Source of the DNA: Anaerolineae bacterium
GTDB lineage: Bacteria > Chloroflexota > Anaerolineae > Aggregatilineales > UBA2796
Reading direction: 5' to 3'
Assembly (NCBI GenBank): GCA_019637615.1
Contig: JAHBVJ010000007.1
Span: forward strand, 1-64,000
DNA: 64,000 nucleotides
Shown here piece after piece: positions 40,469-50,916 of this stretch. The translations under genes and the position numbers were made by a program. Position 1 is the first letter of the stretch. Each line of letters begins with the position of its first letter. The notes under the pieces are model-generated. The model had not been told where the DNA came from and did not search any database. It saw nothing but the letters and a program-made list of their open reading frames with translations.

Positions 40469-42470
40469 TTACTTGCCGCGACGGCCACGACTGCCGGATG
40501 AACCACCGGAGCGTGAGCCGGGTTTGCGGGGACGCGATCCGCCGCCCGATGGACGCCCTGAACCACGATGCGATGACGGGCCGGAGCGGAGCGTGCCGCC
40601 CGTGCTGCGGGCAGGTCGTGACGATGGACGGCGCGGACGATCACTGGACGCGTTGGTGTATTCGGTACGCGATCCCGATGGACGACGTGAACGGTCACCG
40701 CCGGAACGATCCTGTGGCGGACGGTCGTTGGACTCGCTGCGAGAGTCCGAGCGTGGCGCATAGGAACGGCGCGGACGATCCTCGTCACCACCTTCACGCG
40801 GTGGGCGGTCGTTGAACTCGCGACGCGGGCGATCACTCGATTGGCTGCGAGAGTCCGAGCGTGGCGCATAGGAACGGCGCGGACGATCCTCGTCACCACC
40901 TTCACGCGGCGGGCGGTCGTTGAAATCGCGACGCGGACGATCACTCGATTGGCTGCGGTAGTCGGAGCGCGGCGCATAGGAACGGCGCGGACGATCCTCG
41001 TCACCACCTTCACGCGGCGGGCGGTCGTTGAAATCGCGGCGTGGACGATCACTCGATTGGCTGCGGTAGTCGGAACGTGGCGCATAGGAACGGCGCGGAC
41101 GATCTTCGTTGCCACCTTCACGCGGCGGACGATCATTGAAATCGCGGCGTGGACGATCACTCGATTGGCTGCGGTAGTCGGAGCGCGGTGTATACGGACG
41201 GCGCGGACGATCCTCGTCGCCACCTTCATGCGGGGGACGGTCGTTGAAATCGCGGCGCGGACGGTCATCATAGCTGCGCGACTCAGAACGCGGCGCGTAG
41301 GAACGGCGCGGGCGATCTTCGTTGCCACCTTCACGCGGCGGACGATCGTGAAATCGCGGCGTGGGCGGTCATCATAGGCTGCGCGCGACTCGAACGCGGC
41401 GCGTAGGAACGGCGCGGACGATCTTCGTTGCCACCTTCACGCGGGGGACGGTCGTTGTAGTCGCGGCGTGGGCGATCATCATAGCTACGAGACTCAGAGC
41501 GCGGGGCGTAGGAACGCTGTGGGCGATCACCACTGCCACGATCTTGCGACGGACGGTCGTTGTAATCACGACGAGGGCGGTCGTCGTAGTTGCGAGACTC
41601 AGAGCGCGGCGCATATGGACGGCGCGGGCGATCACTGCTGCCACCTTCACGCGGGGGACGGTCGTTGAAATCGCGGCGCGGACGATCATCATAGCCGCGC
41701 TTGGCACGCACGATATTGCCGGAACGCTTGCCGGGGGACAGCGTTTCGGCGCTGGCCTTGAGGACGGTGACTTCTTCGTCAGTCAGGTAGCGCCATTCAC
41801 CGGGCTGCAAATTGCCCAAGGTGAGCGTGTCGAACTCGATGCGTGTCAGGTTGCGGACGGGAAAGCCGAGCAAACTGGCGATGCGGCGAATCTGGCGCTT
41901 GCGACCTTCGGTCATCTCGACGCGAAGGGTGCTCAGACCGTTGGTATAACGCAACATCTGCACTTCAGCGGGACGCGTCGGTTCGGGGCCGTCCTCTTCC
42001 AAGACCACGCCACGCCGCCACACGTCAAGGCGCTCGTCGGGAATCTGCCCGTAGACGACCACTTCGTAAACTTTGGGGTGCTGGTAGCGCGGATGGCTGA
42101 GTTTTTGCGCCAAATTGCCGTCATTGGTGAGCAACAGCAGCCCTTCGCTATCCGCATCCAAACGCCCGACGGGATACAAATATTCATCGAGCGGCACCAG
42201 ATCGCTGACCGTGCGGCGCTGGTCTTGAGTCTGCGCACGGGTGGTGCTGACGATACCCTTGGGCTTGTTGATCATGATGTAGATACGTTTAATATCTAGC
42301 TTCAAGCGCTCACCGTCCACGCGCACATCGTCCACGGCGGGGTCAGCCTTTGTACCGAGGACGGCCTTCACGCCATTTACCGTGACGCGGCCTTGCTCGA
42401 TTAATTCCTCAGCGCTGCGCCGCGATGCGATGCCCGCCTGTGAGATAAGTTTTTGAAGTCGTTCTGCCAT
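40469..42470 (-). CDS. RsuA/RluB-type pseudouridine synthase with long Arg-rich repeat tail, two frameshifts
   Basis: From ATG 42470 the first 245 residues are complete: S4 domain (RLQKLISQAGIASRRSAEELI), MINKPKGIVST, catalytic motif GRLDADSEGLLLLTNDG, EGRKRQIRRI. It isomerises uridine in ribosomal RNA. A tail of about 36-residue repeats follows, such as DDRPRRDFNDRPPREGG and SYAPRSESR. Relative to the other units, one A is missing after 41391 and one T near 41349. The first-frame protein stops at 41331, but the repeats continue in the other frames to GSRGRRGK and TAA at 40469-40471. Without these two deletions the protein would have about 668 residues. Arg/Gly/Asp-rich tails on RNA enzymes usually bind RNA or phase-separate (inference). 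Confidence 0.85.
40477..41680 (-). repeat. Coding tandem repeats, about 108 bases per unit
   Basis: TGAAATCGCG starts at 40921, 41029, 41137 and 41245, exactly 108 bases apart, and further diverged units extend on both sides. Each encodes a 36-residue Arg/Asp/Pro-rich unit of the pseudouridine synthase tail. Confidence 0.85.
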
Positions 42471-42672
42471 TGTTCACCTAGTAATCAGTCAAGCGGTTGA
42501 TCATACTCGCATACGGGGTCAGAGTCCAGACTCAGTCAGCGTTTTACGTCGATCATACGGCTTTCTTATGACAACCCCGCTGAAACATGCAGGTTGCCAA
42601 TGAAGTTATGCGATGGCGCTGGTTATAATCGTCGCAGTTGTGAAGCAAACCTACCAATGAATGAGGACAGGC

Positions 42673-43983
42673 ATGATACAAGTCCGCGAACTAAAAAGCT
42701 TAAGTGCCGCTGACCGCGCGACTGTGCTGCGCCGCGCCGAGCAGGACATCAGCACACTGTTGCCGACCGCGCAAACGGTGATCGAGCGGGTGCGCACGGA
42801 AGGCGACGCCGCGCTGGTTGACTATACGCGCCAATTCGACGCGAAGGAATTCACCGCCGCTAACCTCCGCGCGACGAAGGAAGACACCGCCGCCGCCTAT
42901 GACGAGGTGGGCGAAGACGTGGTCGCCGCGATCCGTGCCGCGCATGAGAATATCAAGCGCTTCCACGAGGAGCAGATGCCCGAACCGATGTGGTTCATGG
43001 AGATCAAGCCGGGAATCATGGCGGGAGAGAAGATCACACCCGTCGCCAGCGCCGGTTTGTACGTGCCGCGTGGGAAGGGATCGTTCCCGTCGGTGATGCT
43101 GATGCTGAGTGTACCCGCGCGCGTAGCAGGCGTACCGAAGGTGGTCGTCGTCACGCCGCCGAATCCGCAGGGCAAGGCGGATGCGGCTTCATTGGTGGCG
43201 GCGGATGTGGCGGGCGTCGATGAGGTGTATGCGGTCGGCGGGATGCAGGGCGTGGCGGGATTGGCGTATGGGACGCAGACGCTGCCCAAAGTCAGCAAGA
43301 TCGTCGGGCCGGGAAGCAGTTACGTCTCGGCGGCAAAACGGCTGCTGTACGGCGTGATCGATGTCGGGCTGCCTGCTGGCCCCAGCGAGTCGATCATTTT
43401 GTGCGACGAGAAGGCCGATCCGCGCCTCGCTGCACTCGATCTACTGGTGGAAGCCGAACACGGGCCGGAGTCGGCGGCGCTGCTGGTGACACACAGTCGC
43501 GAAGTGGCGAATGGCGTGCTAGACGCGCTGCCCGCTTACATTGCGGAACTGCCGGAATGGCGGCGCAAGTTCGTGGAGAGCGTACTCGGTAGCTACGGCG
43601 GCGTCTTGATCACGGAAAGTCTCGTGCAGAGCATCGATTTCGTGAACGAATATGCGCCGGAACACCTCGAAATTCTGACGGAAGATCCGTTCAGCACCGT
43701 CAACCGCATCCAGAACGCGGGCGAAATTTTGCTCGGCTCGTATACGCCGATCCCGATCAGCAACTACTGCTTGGGCCTGAACGCGATCCTGCCGACGGGC
43801 GGTTTTGCACGATCATTCTCGTCGGTGAGCATCTGGGACTTCCTGAAGCGCAGCGGGATCGGGTATTTGAACCGCGAGGGCTACGCCGCGCTGCAAGGCA
43901 CGACCACCACGCTGGCAGATTACGAAGGCTTCCCCGCGCACGCGATGGCGATCCGCAAGCGGAATCAGATCGTCGGGTTGTGA
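42673..43983 (+). CDS. Histidinol dehydrogenase homologue with altered zinc site
   Basis: 436 residues from ATG 42673 (GAGGACAGG just upstream; ATG 42661 is in frame but lacks this site). The HisD fold is clear: ASAGLYVPRGKG, GPSESIILC, NEYAPEHLE with the catalytic Glu330-His331 pair. Compared with E. coli HisD, the zinc ligand Gln259 becomes Glu260 (VEAEHG), Asp360 becomes Asn364 (ISNYCLG), and active-site His367 becomes Ala371 (NAILPT). His262 and His419 are kept as His263 and His423. No other his genes are nearby. It may be a true HisD with a shifted site, or a paralogue oxidising another amino or sulfo alcohol (inference). A TATAAT lies at 42624-42629. Confidence 0.87.
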   Translation: MIQVRELKSLSAADRATVLRRAEQDISTLLPTAQTVIERVRTEGDAALVDYTRQFDAKEFTAANLRATKEDTAAAYDEVGEDVVAAIRAAHENIKRFHEEQMPEPMWFMEIKPGIMAGEKITPVASAGLYVPRGKGSFPSVMLMLSVPARVAGVPKVVVVTPPNPQGKADAASLVAADVAGVDEVYAVGGMQGVAGLAYGTQTLPKVSKIVGPGSSYVSAAKRLLYGVIDVGLPAGPSESIILCDEKADPRLAALDLLVEAEHGPESAALLVTHSREVANGVLDALPAYIAELPEWRRKFVESVLGSYGGVLITESLVQSIDFVNEYAPEHLEILTEDPFSTVNRIQNAGEILLGSYTPIPISNYCLGLNAILPTGGFARSFSSVSIWDFLKRSGIGYLNREGYAALQGTTTTLADYEGFPAHAMAIRKRNQIVGL

Positions 43984-44032
43984 GAGAGAGTGGCGTCGGG
44001 ATCACGCGGTGTGATCCCGACGCGATAGTTGG

Positions 44033-46452
44033 TCAGCGCGAGGCGATGGGCGTTAGTGGCGGCGGTTGGGGCGTAGGGATGCGGGCGTCGTCCACTGCAA
44101 AGAGAGTGAGCGTCTCACTGTCTTCGCTGCGCCCGACTAGCCATTGACCGTTGTGGCTGAAACTGACATCTTTCATCCCGTAAGGCCAATCCCAGCAGAT
44201 AGTTGGTGTTGTCGCGGAAAGTAGGTAGACATGATCTTGCGCGGCGACAGCGAGCACAGCTTGCATCGGGCTGGCGACGGATGAATGAGCGATAAGCGGA
44301 TAGATGCTAACTTGGTTGCCAGTGGCTATATCCCACGCCGCTGGTTGCAGCCAAGCCGATGAAAGGGCATAGACGCGATCTCCCGCCGGTGAAAAGCTGA
44401 TATGCGCTGATCTGTTTTGGTTATATTCATCACCAATATACGCTATGGGAGTACGGAGCGACCGAAGCAGCTCTCCTGAGGACGTATTCCATACAGCCAA
44501 GTGATGAGAAGTTGGTAGATAGCCGAGTCCATTATTGCTATCCGATGGTTCGATGGCAGCAACCAATGTTCCGTCGGTGCTAAACGTCCAATCGATAAAC
44601 GGATTGTTTCTGGCGGAAGTTAACGGAGTCATCGTGTTGGTTTCGATGTTCCAGATCACAACCTCAGACTGCGTGTAGAGCAAAATCAGACGTCCATCTT
44701 CGCTGATGCCAGTAAGCCCGTTATTGGGTAAAGCGACACTCAGGTTGGGGAAGCGGGTCAGTTTGCCCGATTTCACATCGATCCGCGCAACATACGACGT
44801 GTCTACGGGGTATGTTTCGTGGAAAACTGCTATCAGCGTTTGTGAGTCACTGCTGAATGCTAGGTGCAGCGGTGAGGTAGGCAGTGAGACGGTATGCACC
44901 AGCTTGTGCGTCTGAAAGTCGTAGAGTTCTATATCAGGCGACGGGGAACGGTATCGCTGCCCTGCCAACCATTTTCCATCAGGTGAGACCACTGCACGGG
45001 AAAAGGACACGTTGAAATTGAGCGCAACGTTCTGGCGAAGATCCCAGAAATGCACTCCGGAGGCGGTGTTCACACTTAGCAGGGTATCGTTCAAAAGGAA
45101 TTTGAAGTTAACCACGCGCCCCGTCCAGAATGGCGGCAGGGCTTCCTTGTGTCCGGTTGAGGCATCGATGACCTCGATCACAACGGTACTGTATTTGGTT
45201 ACGATCAGGCGTTTGCCATCGGGGCTAAGCGTAGCGCCCATCCCATTGAAACTAAACACGATATGACCTGTTTGATCATCGACCACAAGAAAATCGGGAG
45301 GCGTCGAGGGATCTGTGCTCTCTCCCGATGAATCGAGTCGGTCGAGGATGAGGGTGTGATTGCGTAGATTCTGATCTACGATTCCATAGAGACCGGGCAA
45401 GACTGCTGATGCTAACTGTTGACCACGCTTAATATCCCAAATCTTTAACGTAGAAACATAGTTTTGCGTGACTACTTCATAAACCTTTTGTTGATCGTCA
45501 CTGTAGAAAAGATTGCCTTCTATAGGATGCCTAGTGACAGTCTCTTGATCGTACCAAGTCGTGGACTGCTCCATGCTCTCCAGCCAAATCAGATGCGCGG
45601 ATGCAGCCGGATAATAGCTTGGATTAATGACGAGCTGTTTCGAGTCAGGCGAGAAGGCTAAGGAACCGAGTTCTAGCCCGTGCGCATCTTCAAAGACTAA
45701 TGAGGTCGTCGTTACACGCCCTGTGTTCAAGTTTATCAACTGGATGTCATGTGGTTGGCGTCCAGCCGCCAGCCAATTGCTATCAGGGCTGAAGACCAGA
45801 CGAAACGCACTTTGCCCAGAGCTTCCATATTGGTACGGACAGTCGAAATCGTATACCCCGCGCGGAGGATTTTGACTCATATCAAGGATGCTGATGACAC
45901 AGACGTTGGTCAGCGGCATTTGGATTGGATAGTCGGGCAGTGCAGTGGCGTAGGCAAGATATTTGCCGTTAGGACTAAAGGCGAGATCGAGTGGGGACAG
46001 CATCAAGCGCCATGATAAACGCGCGGTTTGCTTCGCTATATCCACTAGTTGAAGCGTGCCGTAGCCATCAACGCCTCTGGGAGACTCATCCATCAGAGCG
46101 AGGAGCGAACCGTCGGGACTGTAGGCAAGCGCACGAACATCGGTAGGATAGCTCGTGATTGCCTGCGGCGGCTGAGCGAAATTTGTGGCATCCATCAGCC
46201 AGACGCCTTTGGAGCCACCGATGGCGAGATGTTTACCATCGGGCGACCCGGAAGATAGGCATAGCCGTTGCCGATGGTCAGTTGGGGTAGAAGATATTGA
46301 GCGTTGTCGGCGGTGATTTCGGGATATTGCGGCGCGACGCGCGTTGGGGTGAGATTTTGCGCATAAGCGGCGGGAGATGAGACAGATGGATTGAGCAGTA
46401 ATAACAGGCTGACAAGCAAGCCCCCTGATATGAAAGCACGACGGTATTGCAT
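44033..46452 (-). pseudogene. WD40-like beta-propeller surface protein, frameshifted near the N-terminus
   Basis: The intended start is ATG 46452 (GGAGG upstream): signal peptide MQYRRAFISGGLLVSLLLLL, then EITADNAQYLLPQLTIGNG as in the neighbour at 46513. A 4-base gap relative to that neighbour (AGCG missing at 46248/46249) throws the frame. The remaining propeller (SPDGKHLAIGGSKGVWLMD onward, to PTPQPPPLTPIASR) continues in the second frame to 44033. The repaired product would be about 806 residues, exported, with two or more WD40-type propellers. As written, only a leaderless fragment could be made. Real decay of one of two tandem copies or a consensus error are both possible. Confidence 0.8.
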
Positions 46453-46512
46453 ATAGACCTCCGGTGCATGAGATGGTCGGGAGCACGCAGGGTGATCCCG
46501 ACGCGAGATCGG

Positions 46513-48999
46513 TTAGCGCGAGGCGATGGGCGTGAGCGGCGGCGGTTGTGGCGTAGGCAGGTTGGAGGCGTCCACGGCATACAAAATTAGGGTGTCCCTA
46601 TTCGCGTCGCGCCCGACCAACCATTTGCCATCGGAACTAAACGTGAGTGTTTGCACATCGGCATCTGCTTTCCAACGCAAATTTGGCAGATTCGCTGAAA
46701 ATACATATAGGGTGTTGGTGTTGGCGGCGGCGAGAATGTCATGCGTCGGACTGCTGGCGAAGGCGCGTGCTTCCAGCGGATAAGCGGCGATCTGCTTACC
46801 TGTGGCGATGTCCCAAGCGGTTGGCTGCCCATAGGTTTTCGGATCCCAAGCTTCGCCGTGGGGCAAGTTTTCTACACGGAAATAGAGACGATCCCCATTT
46901 GGCGAAAAGAAAAGTAGTGGCGGCAGCAAGCGCGTTGTATCATCGAGCAAGGTAGCAGGCACACGAAGCGATTGGATTTGATCGCCCGTGACAGCGCCCC
47001 AAATTACGACACGAACAGCTTCGTCTAAACCTACTAGCTCTTTACCCCTAAGTTCTACCGCCGCCATCATTGATCTGGCCTGATCGAAGGCCCATCCTCT
47101 AAACGCTTTGTCTTTTGTGCCGTGCATGGGCGTGACAATGTTGGTCTCGATATTCCAGATAGCGATGCCGTCGGTTATCTTCGCCACGTATAGTAGTCCG
47201 TCGTCTGTAGGAGCTGGAAAGAAATAGACTTCGCCTGTGATGGGCAGTGGAGGGTGTACAAAGCTAATGTCGCCGGAAGGCAGGTTGATCCGCGCTATGG
47301 TGTAGTTATAGTTATAGTCTTTGAAATCGCTCAGAACGAGTAACACGGTACTGGAATCTGTGGTGAAAGCAACATGTTTTATATTGCCGTCTAGCTTTAG
47401 ATGATGTAATAGGAGCTGTGAACGAAATTCGTACAGGTCGATAGATTCTCCGGCAATGGATTGTGTGGCTAGCCATCGGGTGTCAGGGGACAATGCATAG
47501 GAAGTGAGCGCTGTACGTACAGGCAGCGCATAGAGTTTGGTTCTCTGATGGAGATCCCAGAAATGTACTCCGGTGCCAGTGTCCACCGCCAAAATGTCGC
47601 CGTGTGGATAAAACTTGTAAAGACCAATTCCACTCGTCCAAAATGGAGGAATTGCTTGCTGTTGTCCTGTAGTCAGATCGATAATCGTTGGAACGATGGG
47701 TACATATTGCCGTCTCATCACTAGGAAGCGTTTGCCATCCGGGCTAAGGTCGCCGTATCCCTTGTTGCCGATCCCATCGAAAACTAGCTGAGGGCGTCCC
47801 GTTCGATCATCCAGCACCATAAAATTTGGTTGGGCTAAAAGGTGGGACTCTCCTTGTACATCTAGCCTTTTGAGGACGAGCATGTGGGTCTGTGGGTGCT
47901 GAAATTCCACTCCATAGGCATAGGGCAAGTCTAGCGTTGCCAATGCCTCCCCTGTGTTGACATCCCAGATTTTGAATGTAGCTTCATATTCTTTGCACGG
48001 CGCGATTTCATAGAGCCGTTGTCCATCGTGGCTGTAGGTCAGGTTGCCTTCGATGACTCGCTCCTTGCGCGCCTGTAACTTGCGATCATATCCGTCGTAC
48101 CATGTACTGATACGCTTCCCTAACGGCAACAAAATTACGTAGGCGGGTTGCAGCCCTGCGTTAATGACGAGTCTAAAAGAATCATCCGTAAAGCGCATCG
48201 TGATTGAAGAATTACGTTGAGAATCGTTTAGTAGGCTGGTCGAGGCGACTTGATCCCTTGTTTTCAAATTGATGAGTTGAACGTTATTGATCCTGTCGCC
48301 AAACGCTAACCAATTGCTATCAGGGCTGAAGATAAGGGATGAGTCGGAACGCGTATCGGATGAGGGTTGGCAAGGAAACGTCGCAATTTCCTGTGTACGG
48401 TTCGGAATTATCTCAAGCAGGTGAATACAATTTGGTTGTATTCTGATGAACTCCGGCGTAGCTGTGCCTACGAAGGTTGCATAAGCAAGGTATCTGCCAT
48501 CGGGGCTGAACGTCACGTTTCGAGGATACCCAGACAAATTCAGTGCAAGTTGTGTAGTCGCTGTTGCAAAATCCCAGAGATGAAGATACGGGATGTTTGA
48601 ACGAATGCCAGTATCAGCGTAAATTATTCCGATTGAAGCCAGCCGCGCGCTATCGGCGCTGAAGGTTAGTTCCATAACCCCTCTGGGACTGAACGGGATG
48701 TGCTGCGGCGGTCGATCAAGCGCGTTCGCATCCATGAGCCAGACGCCGTTGGAGCCGCCAAAAGCTAACTTTTTGCCATCGGGTGACCAGCGCGGCAAAC
48801 TGACATCCCCGTTCCCGATGGTTAGCTGCGGTCGCAAGTATTGGGCATTGTCGGCGGTGATTTCGGCGTAATGGGGGACGGCGCTCGTCGGCGTGGGTAT
48901 CTGCGCGTTGACGGTGGGCAATGGTAATGAAGTGTTGAGCAAGAAAACGATGCTGAATAGGATGGCAATTGAAAGACCGAGTAATTTACTATTATGCAT
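46513..48999 (-). CDS. Exported WD40-like beta-propeller protein, intact paralogue
   Basis: 828 residues from ATG 48999 (GGAG 7 bases upstream); an earlier in-frame ATG at 49026 lacks this site. Signal peptide about 1-32 (LLGLSIAILFSIVFLLNTSL, cleavage near VNA). Repeated blades carry the PD40/WD40-type phrase SPDGKKLAFGG, SADSARLASIG, SPDGRYLAYAT, SPDSNWLAFGD and so on. The C-terminus PTPQPPPLTPIASR is identical to that of the copy at 44033, showing a tandem duplication. No catalytic motif is visible; it probably scaffolds or binds outside the membrane. Confidence 0.85.
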   Translation of the reverse strand: MHNSKLLGLSIAILFSIVFLLNTSLPLPTVNAQIPTPTSAVPHYAEITADNAQYLRPQLTIGNGDVSLPRWSPDGKKLAFGGSNGVWLMDANALDRPPQHIPFSPRGVMELTFSADSARLASIGIIYADTGIRSNIPYLHLWDFATATTQLALNLSGYPRNVTFSPDGRYLAYATFVGTATPEFIRIQPNCIHLLEIIPNRTQEIATFPCQPSSDTRSDSSLIFSPDSNWLAFGDRINNVQLINLKTRDQVASTSLLNDSQRNSSITMRFTDDSFRLVINAGLQPAYVILLPLGKRISTWYDGYDRKLQARKERVIEGNLTYSHDGQRLYEIAPCKEYEATFKIWDVNTGEALATLDLPYAYGVEFQHPQTHMLVLKRLDVQGESHLLAQPNFMVLDDRTGRPQLVFDGIGNKGYGDLSPDGKRFLVMRRQYVPIVPTIIDLTTGQQQAIPPFWTSGIGLYKFYPHGDILAVDTGTGVHFWDLHQRTKLYALPVRTALTSYALSPDTRWLATQSIAGESIDLYEFRSQLLLHHLKLDGNIKHVAFTTDSSTVLLVLSDFKDYNYNYTIARINLPSGDISFVHPPLPITGEVYFFPAPTDDGLLYVAKITDGIAIWNIETNIVTPMHGTKDKAFRGWAFDQARSMMAAVELRGKELVGLDEAVRVVIWGAVTGDQIQSLRVPATLLDDTTRLLPPLLFFSPNGDRLYFRVENLPHGEAWDPKTYGQPTAWDIATGKQIAAYPLEARAFASSPTHDILAAANTNTLYVFSANLPNLRWKADADVQTLTFSSDGKWLVGRDANRDTLILYAVDASNLPTPQPPPLTPIASR

Positions 49000-49169
49000 A
49001 CTTATCTCCGATAACTTCGCATACATCCTTGACTATATTCGCGTTTGAGAATTATTGCACAAATAGATGGTGAGTCGTCAGCGAAGGTATCTCAGATTAG
49101 ATCGTGTTTTTCATGGTTTGGCTGAACTTCGCCATCAGGCGGTGCGCAAAATCATCCCAACGGAGCACT

Positions 49170-49209
49170 AGAAAACGACACGAGGATTAGAAGTCTTCTG
49201 ATCCTCGTG
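49170..49209 (-). terminator. Terminator of the malic enzyme gene
   Basis: CACGAGGAT (49179-49187) pairs with ATCCTCGTG (49201-49209), with an inner AGAAG/CTTCT extension. On the reverse strand it is followed by TCGTTTTC. It lies 37 bases past the malic enzyme stop. Confidence 0.8.
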
Positions 49210-49245
49210 CGTGGGGTTAGGAAGGAGGGTTAGGAAAACAGGTTC

Positions 49246-50916
49246 CTACACGTAGTCCTGATAGACTGGTTGGAACATGATATTCTTGATGTGCTCCGCG
49301 AGATCGGCGGGCTTCTTATCAGCCGTCAGACCATCACGGTAGGCAATGTTCGCCACGGCTTCCGCGATCTTGGCGGAGACATCACGCACGCGGTTGAGCG
49401 GCGGATAGATGCGCCCCAGATCGAGGTCTTCCTGCGCAACTTCTTTGGCGAGCGTCTGCGCTGCCACGAGGAACATTTCTTCGGGCACGCGTGTCGCATT
49501 CGACGCGATCAGACCAAGACCGACGCCGGGGAAAATGTACGAATTGTTGCCCTGACCGGGTACGAAGGTCTTGCCGTTGTAGGTGAAGGGCGGGAAGGGG
49601 CTGCCACTGGCGAAGATGGCGCGGCCTTCGGTGTACGTGTAGGCTTCTTCCGCCGAGCATTCCGAGTTGGAGGTCGGGTTGGAGAGCGCGAAGATGATCG
49701 GACGGTCGTTGAGCTTGCCCATCGCGCGGATGACGGCTTCGGGGAACATCTTGGCTTGCCCCGCCGCACCGATCAATGCGGTCGGCTTGACGAATTCGAC
49801 GGCTTCCAGCGGCGTCTTGAGGAACGGCGCTTCGTGTGCGAATGGACGCTTCTGCGCGGAGAGGTCGGTGCGGCTGCTGACCATCAGGCCAGTCGAGTCC
49901 ACGAACCAGCAGCGTTCACGCGCTTCTTTTTCCGACATGCCCTGACTGACCATCGCCAGTACGAGCAGTTCGCCCGCACCCAAGTTGGCCTGACCAGCGC
50001 CGACGAACAGGAAACGATGATCGGCAAAGGTGCCGCCCGTGATGCGCATAGCGGAGAACAGACCAGCCACGACGACGGCGGCGGTGCCCTGAATGTCGTC
50101 GTCAAACAGGCAAACCTGATCGCGATATTTGGTCAATAGACGGAAGGCGTTGCTGTTGCCGAAGTCTTCCAACTGCACGACAGCTCTGGGGAAGACTTCC
50201 GTCGCGGCTTCAATGAATTCTTCGATGAGCGCATCGTATTCGGGGCCGCGCAGACGCGGTTCTTGCAGACCGATGTACAGCGGATCGTTGCGGAGGGTTT
50301 CGTTGTTGGTGCCGACATCCAGCGTGATCGGGAGGGTATAGGCGGGGTGAATGCCCGCGCAGCCCGTGTACAGCGAGAGCTTGCCGACAGGAATGCCCAT
50401 GCCGTTCGCGCCGAGATCGCCCAAACCGAGGATGCGCTCGCCGTCGGTGACGACGATCATGCGGACATCTTCGTTAGGCCAGTTGCGCATAATTTCGCGG
50501 ATGTGACCACGATCATACTTGGTGATGAACAGCCCGCGTGCGCGACGGAAAATTTCACCGTATTCCATGCAGGCTTGCCCGACGGTGGGCGTATAGATGA
50601 TCGGCATCAATTCCGCAAGGTTTTCGACCAGTACGCGGTAAAACAGCGTCTCATTACGATCTTGCAGCCCGATCATGTAGATATATTTTTCTAGGTTATT
50701 GGGCTTACGACGCACATTTTCCATCACACGGGTAACTTGTTCATCTTGCGTGAACAGGCGTGGTGGCAGCAGCCCGTGAATGCCCAGCGAATCACGTTCG
50801 GCTTGAGAAAAAGCGGTGCCTTTATTGAGTAGCGGGTCATGCAGCAGTTTAATACCCTTGGGTAGGTCTGAGGCATGATGATGCGGATCGAGCAGAAGAT
50901 CAGAACGGCGTGTCAT
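49246..50916 (-). CDS. NAD-dependent malic enzyme (malate dehydrogenase, decarboxylating)
   Basis: 556 residues from ATG 50916, the full length of the MaeA/eukaryote-type family. It oxidatively decarboxylates malate to pyruvate in the cytosol. Motifs in order: IIYTPTVGQACMEYG, VVTDGERILGLGDLGANGMGIPVGKL, LEDFGNSNAFRLL, CLFDDDIQGTAAVV (metal-binding Asp pair), FVGAGQANLGAGE (dinucleotide loop) and ALSNPTSNSECSAEEAY. Monocistronic with its own terminator. I would use maeA, although cofactor preference is not proven by sequence. Confidence 0.95.
   Translation of the reverse strand: MTRRSDLLLDPHHHASDLPKGIKLLHDPLLNKGTAFSQAERDSLGIHGLLPPRLFTQDEQVTRVMENVRRKPNNLEKYIYMIGLQDRNETLFYRVLVENLAELMPIIYTPTVGQACMEYGEIFRRARGLFITKYDRGHIREIMRNWPNEDVRMIVVTDGERILGLGDLGANGMGIPVGKLSLYTGCAGIHPAYTLPITLDVGTNNETLRNDPLYIGLQEPRLRGPEYDALIEEFIEAATEVFPRAVVQLEDFGNSNAFRLLTKYRDQVCLFDDDIQGTAAVVVAGLFSAMRITGGTFADHRFLFVGAGQANLGAGELLVLAMVSQGMSEKEARERCWFVDSTGLMVSSRTDLSAQKRPFAHEAPFLKTPLEAVEFVKPTALIGAAGQAKMFPEAVIRAMGKLNDRPIIFALSNPTSNSECSAEEAYTYTEGRAIFASGSPFPPFTYNGKTFVPGQGNNSYIFPGVGLGLIASNATRVPEEMFLVAAQTLAKEVAQEDLDLGRIYPPLNRVRDVSAKIAEAVANIAYRDGLTADKKPADLAEHIKNIMFQPVYQDYV

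Noticed and set aside
40417..41334. Reverse-strand 305-residue open frame rich in Arg, Val, Ala and Thr (MKVATKIARAVPTRR type repeats)
   Set aside because: It is the wrong frame of the Arg/Asp-rich repeat tail. The adjacent frame reads DDRPRRDFNDRPP units that match the upstream enzyme and ends in a natural GRRGK stop.
40477..41680. Regular 108-base repeats that could be taken for a CRISPR-like or satellite array
   Set aside because: The period is a multiple of three and the units encode a continuous protein repeat. There are no unique spacers between short identical repeats.
42594..42629. TTGCCA and TATAAT as a promoter for the HisD homologue
   Set aside because: The TATAAT at 42624 is good, but the spacing to TTGCCA is 24 bases, too long for a sigma70 promoter. 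Only the -10 is mentioned, in the gene entry.
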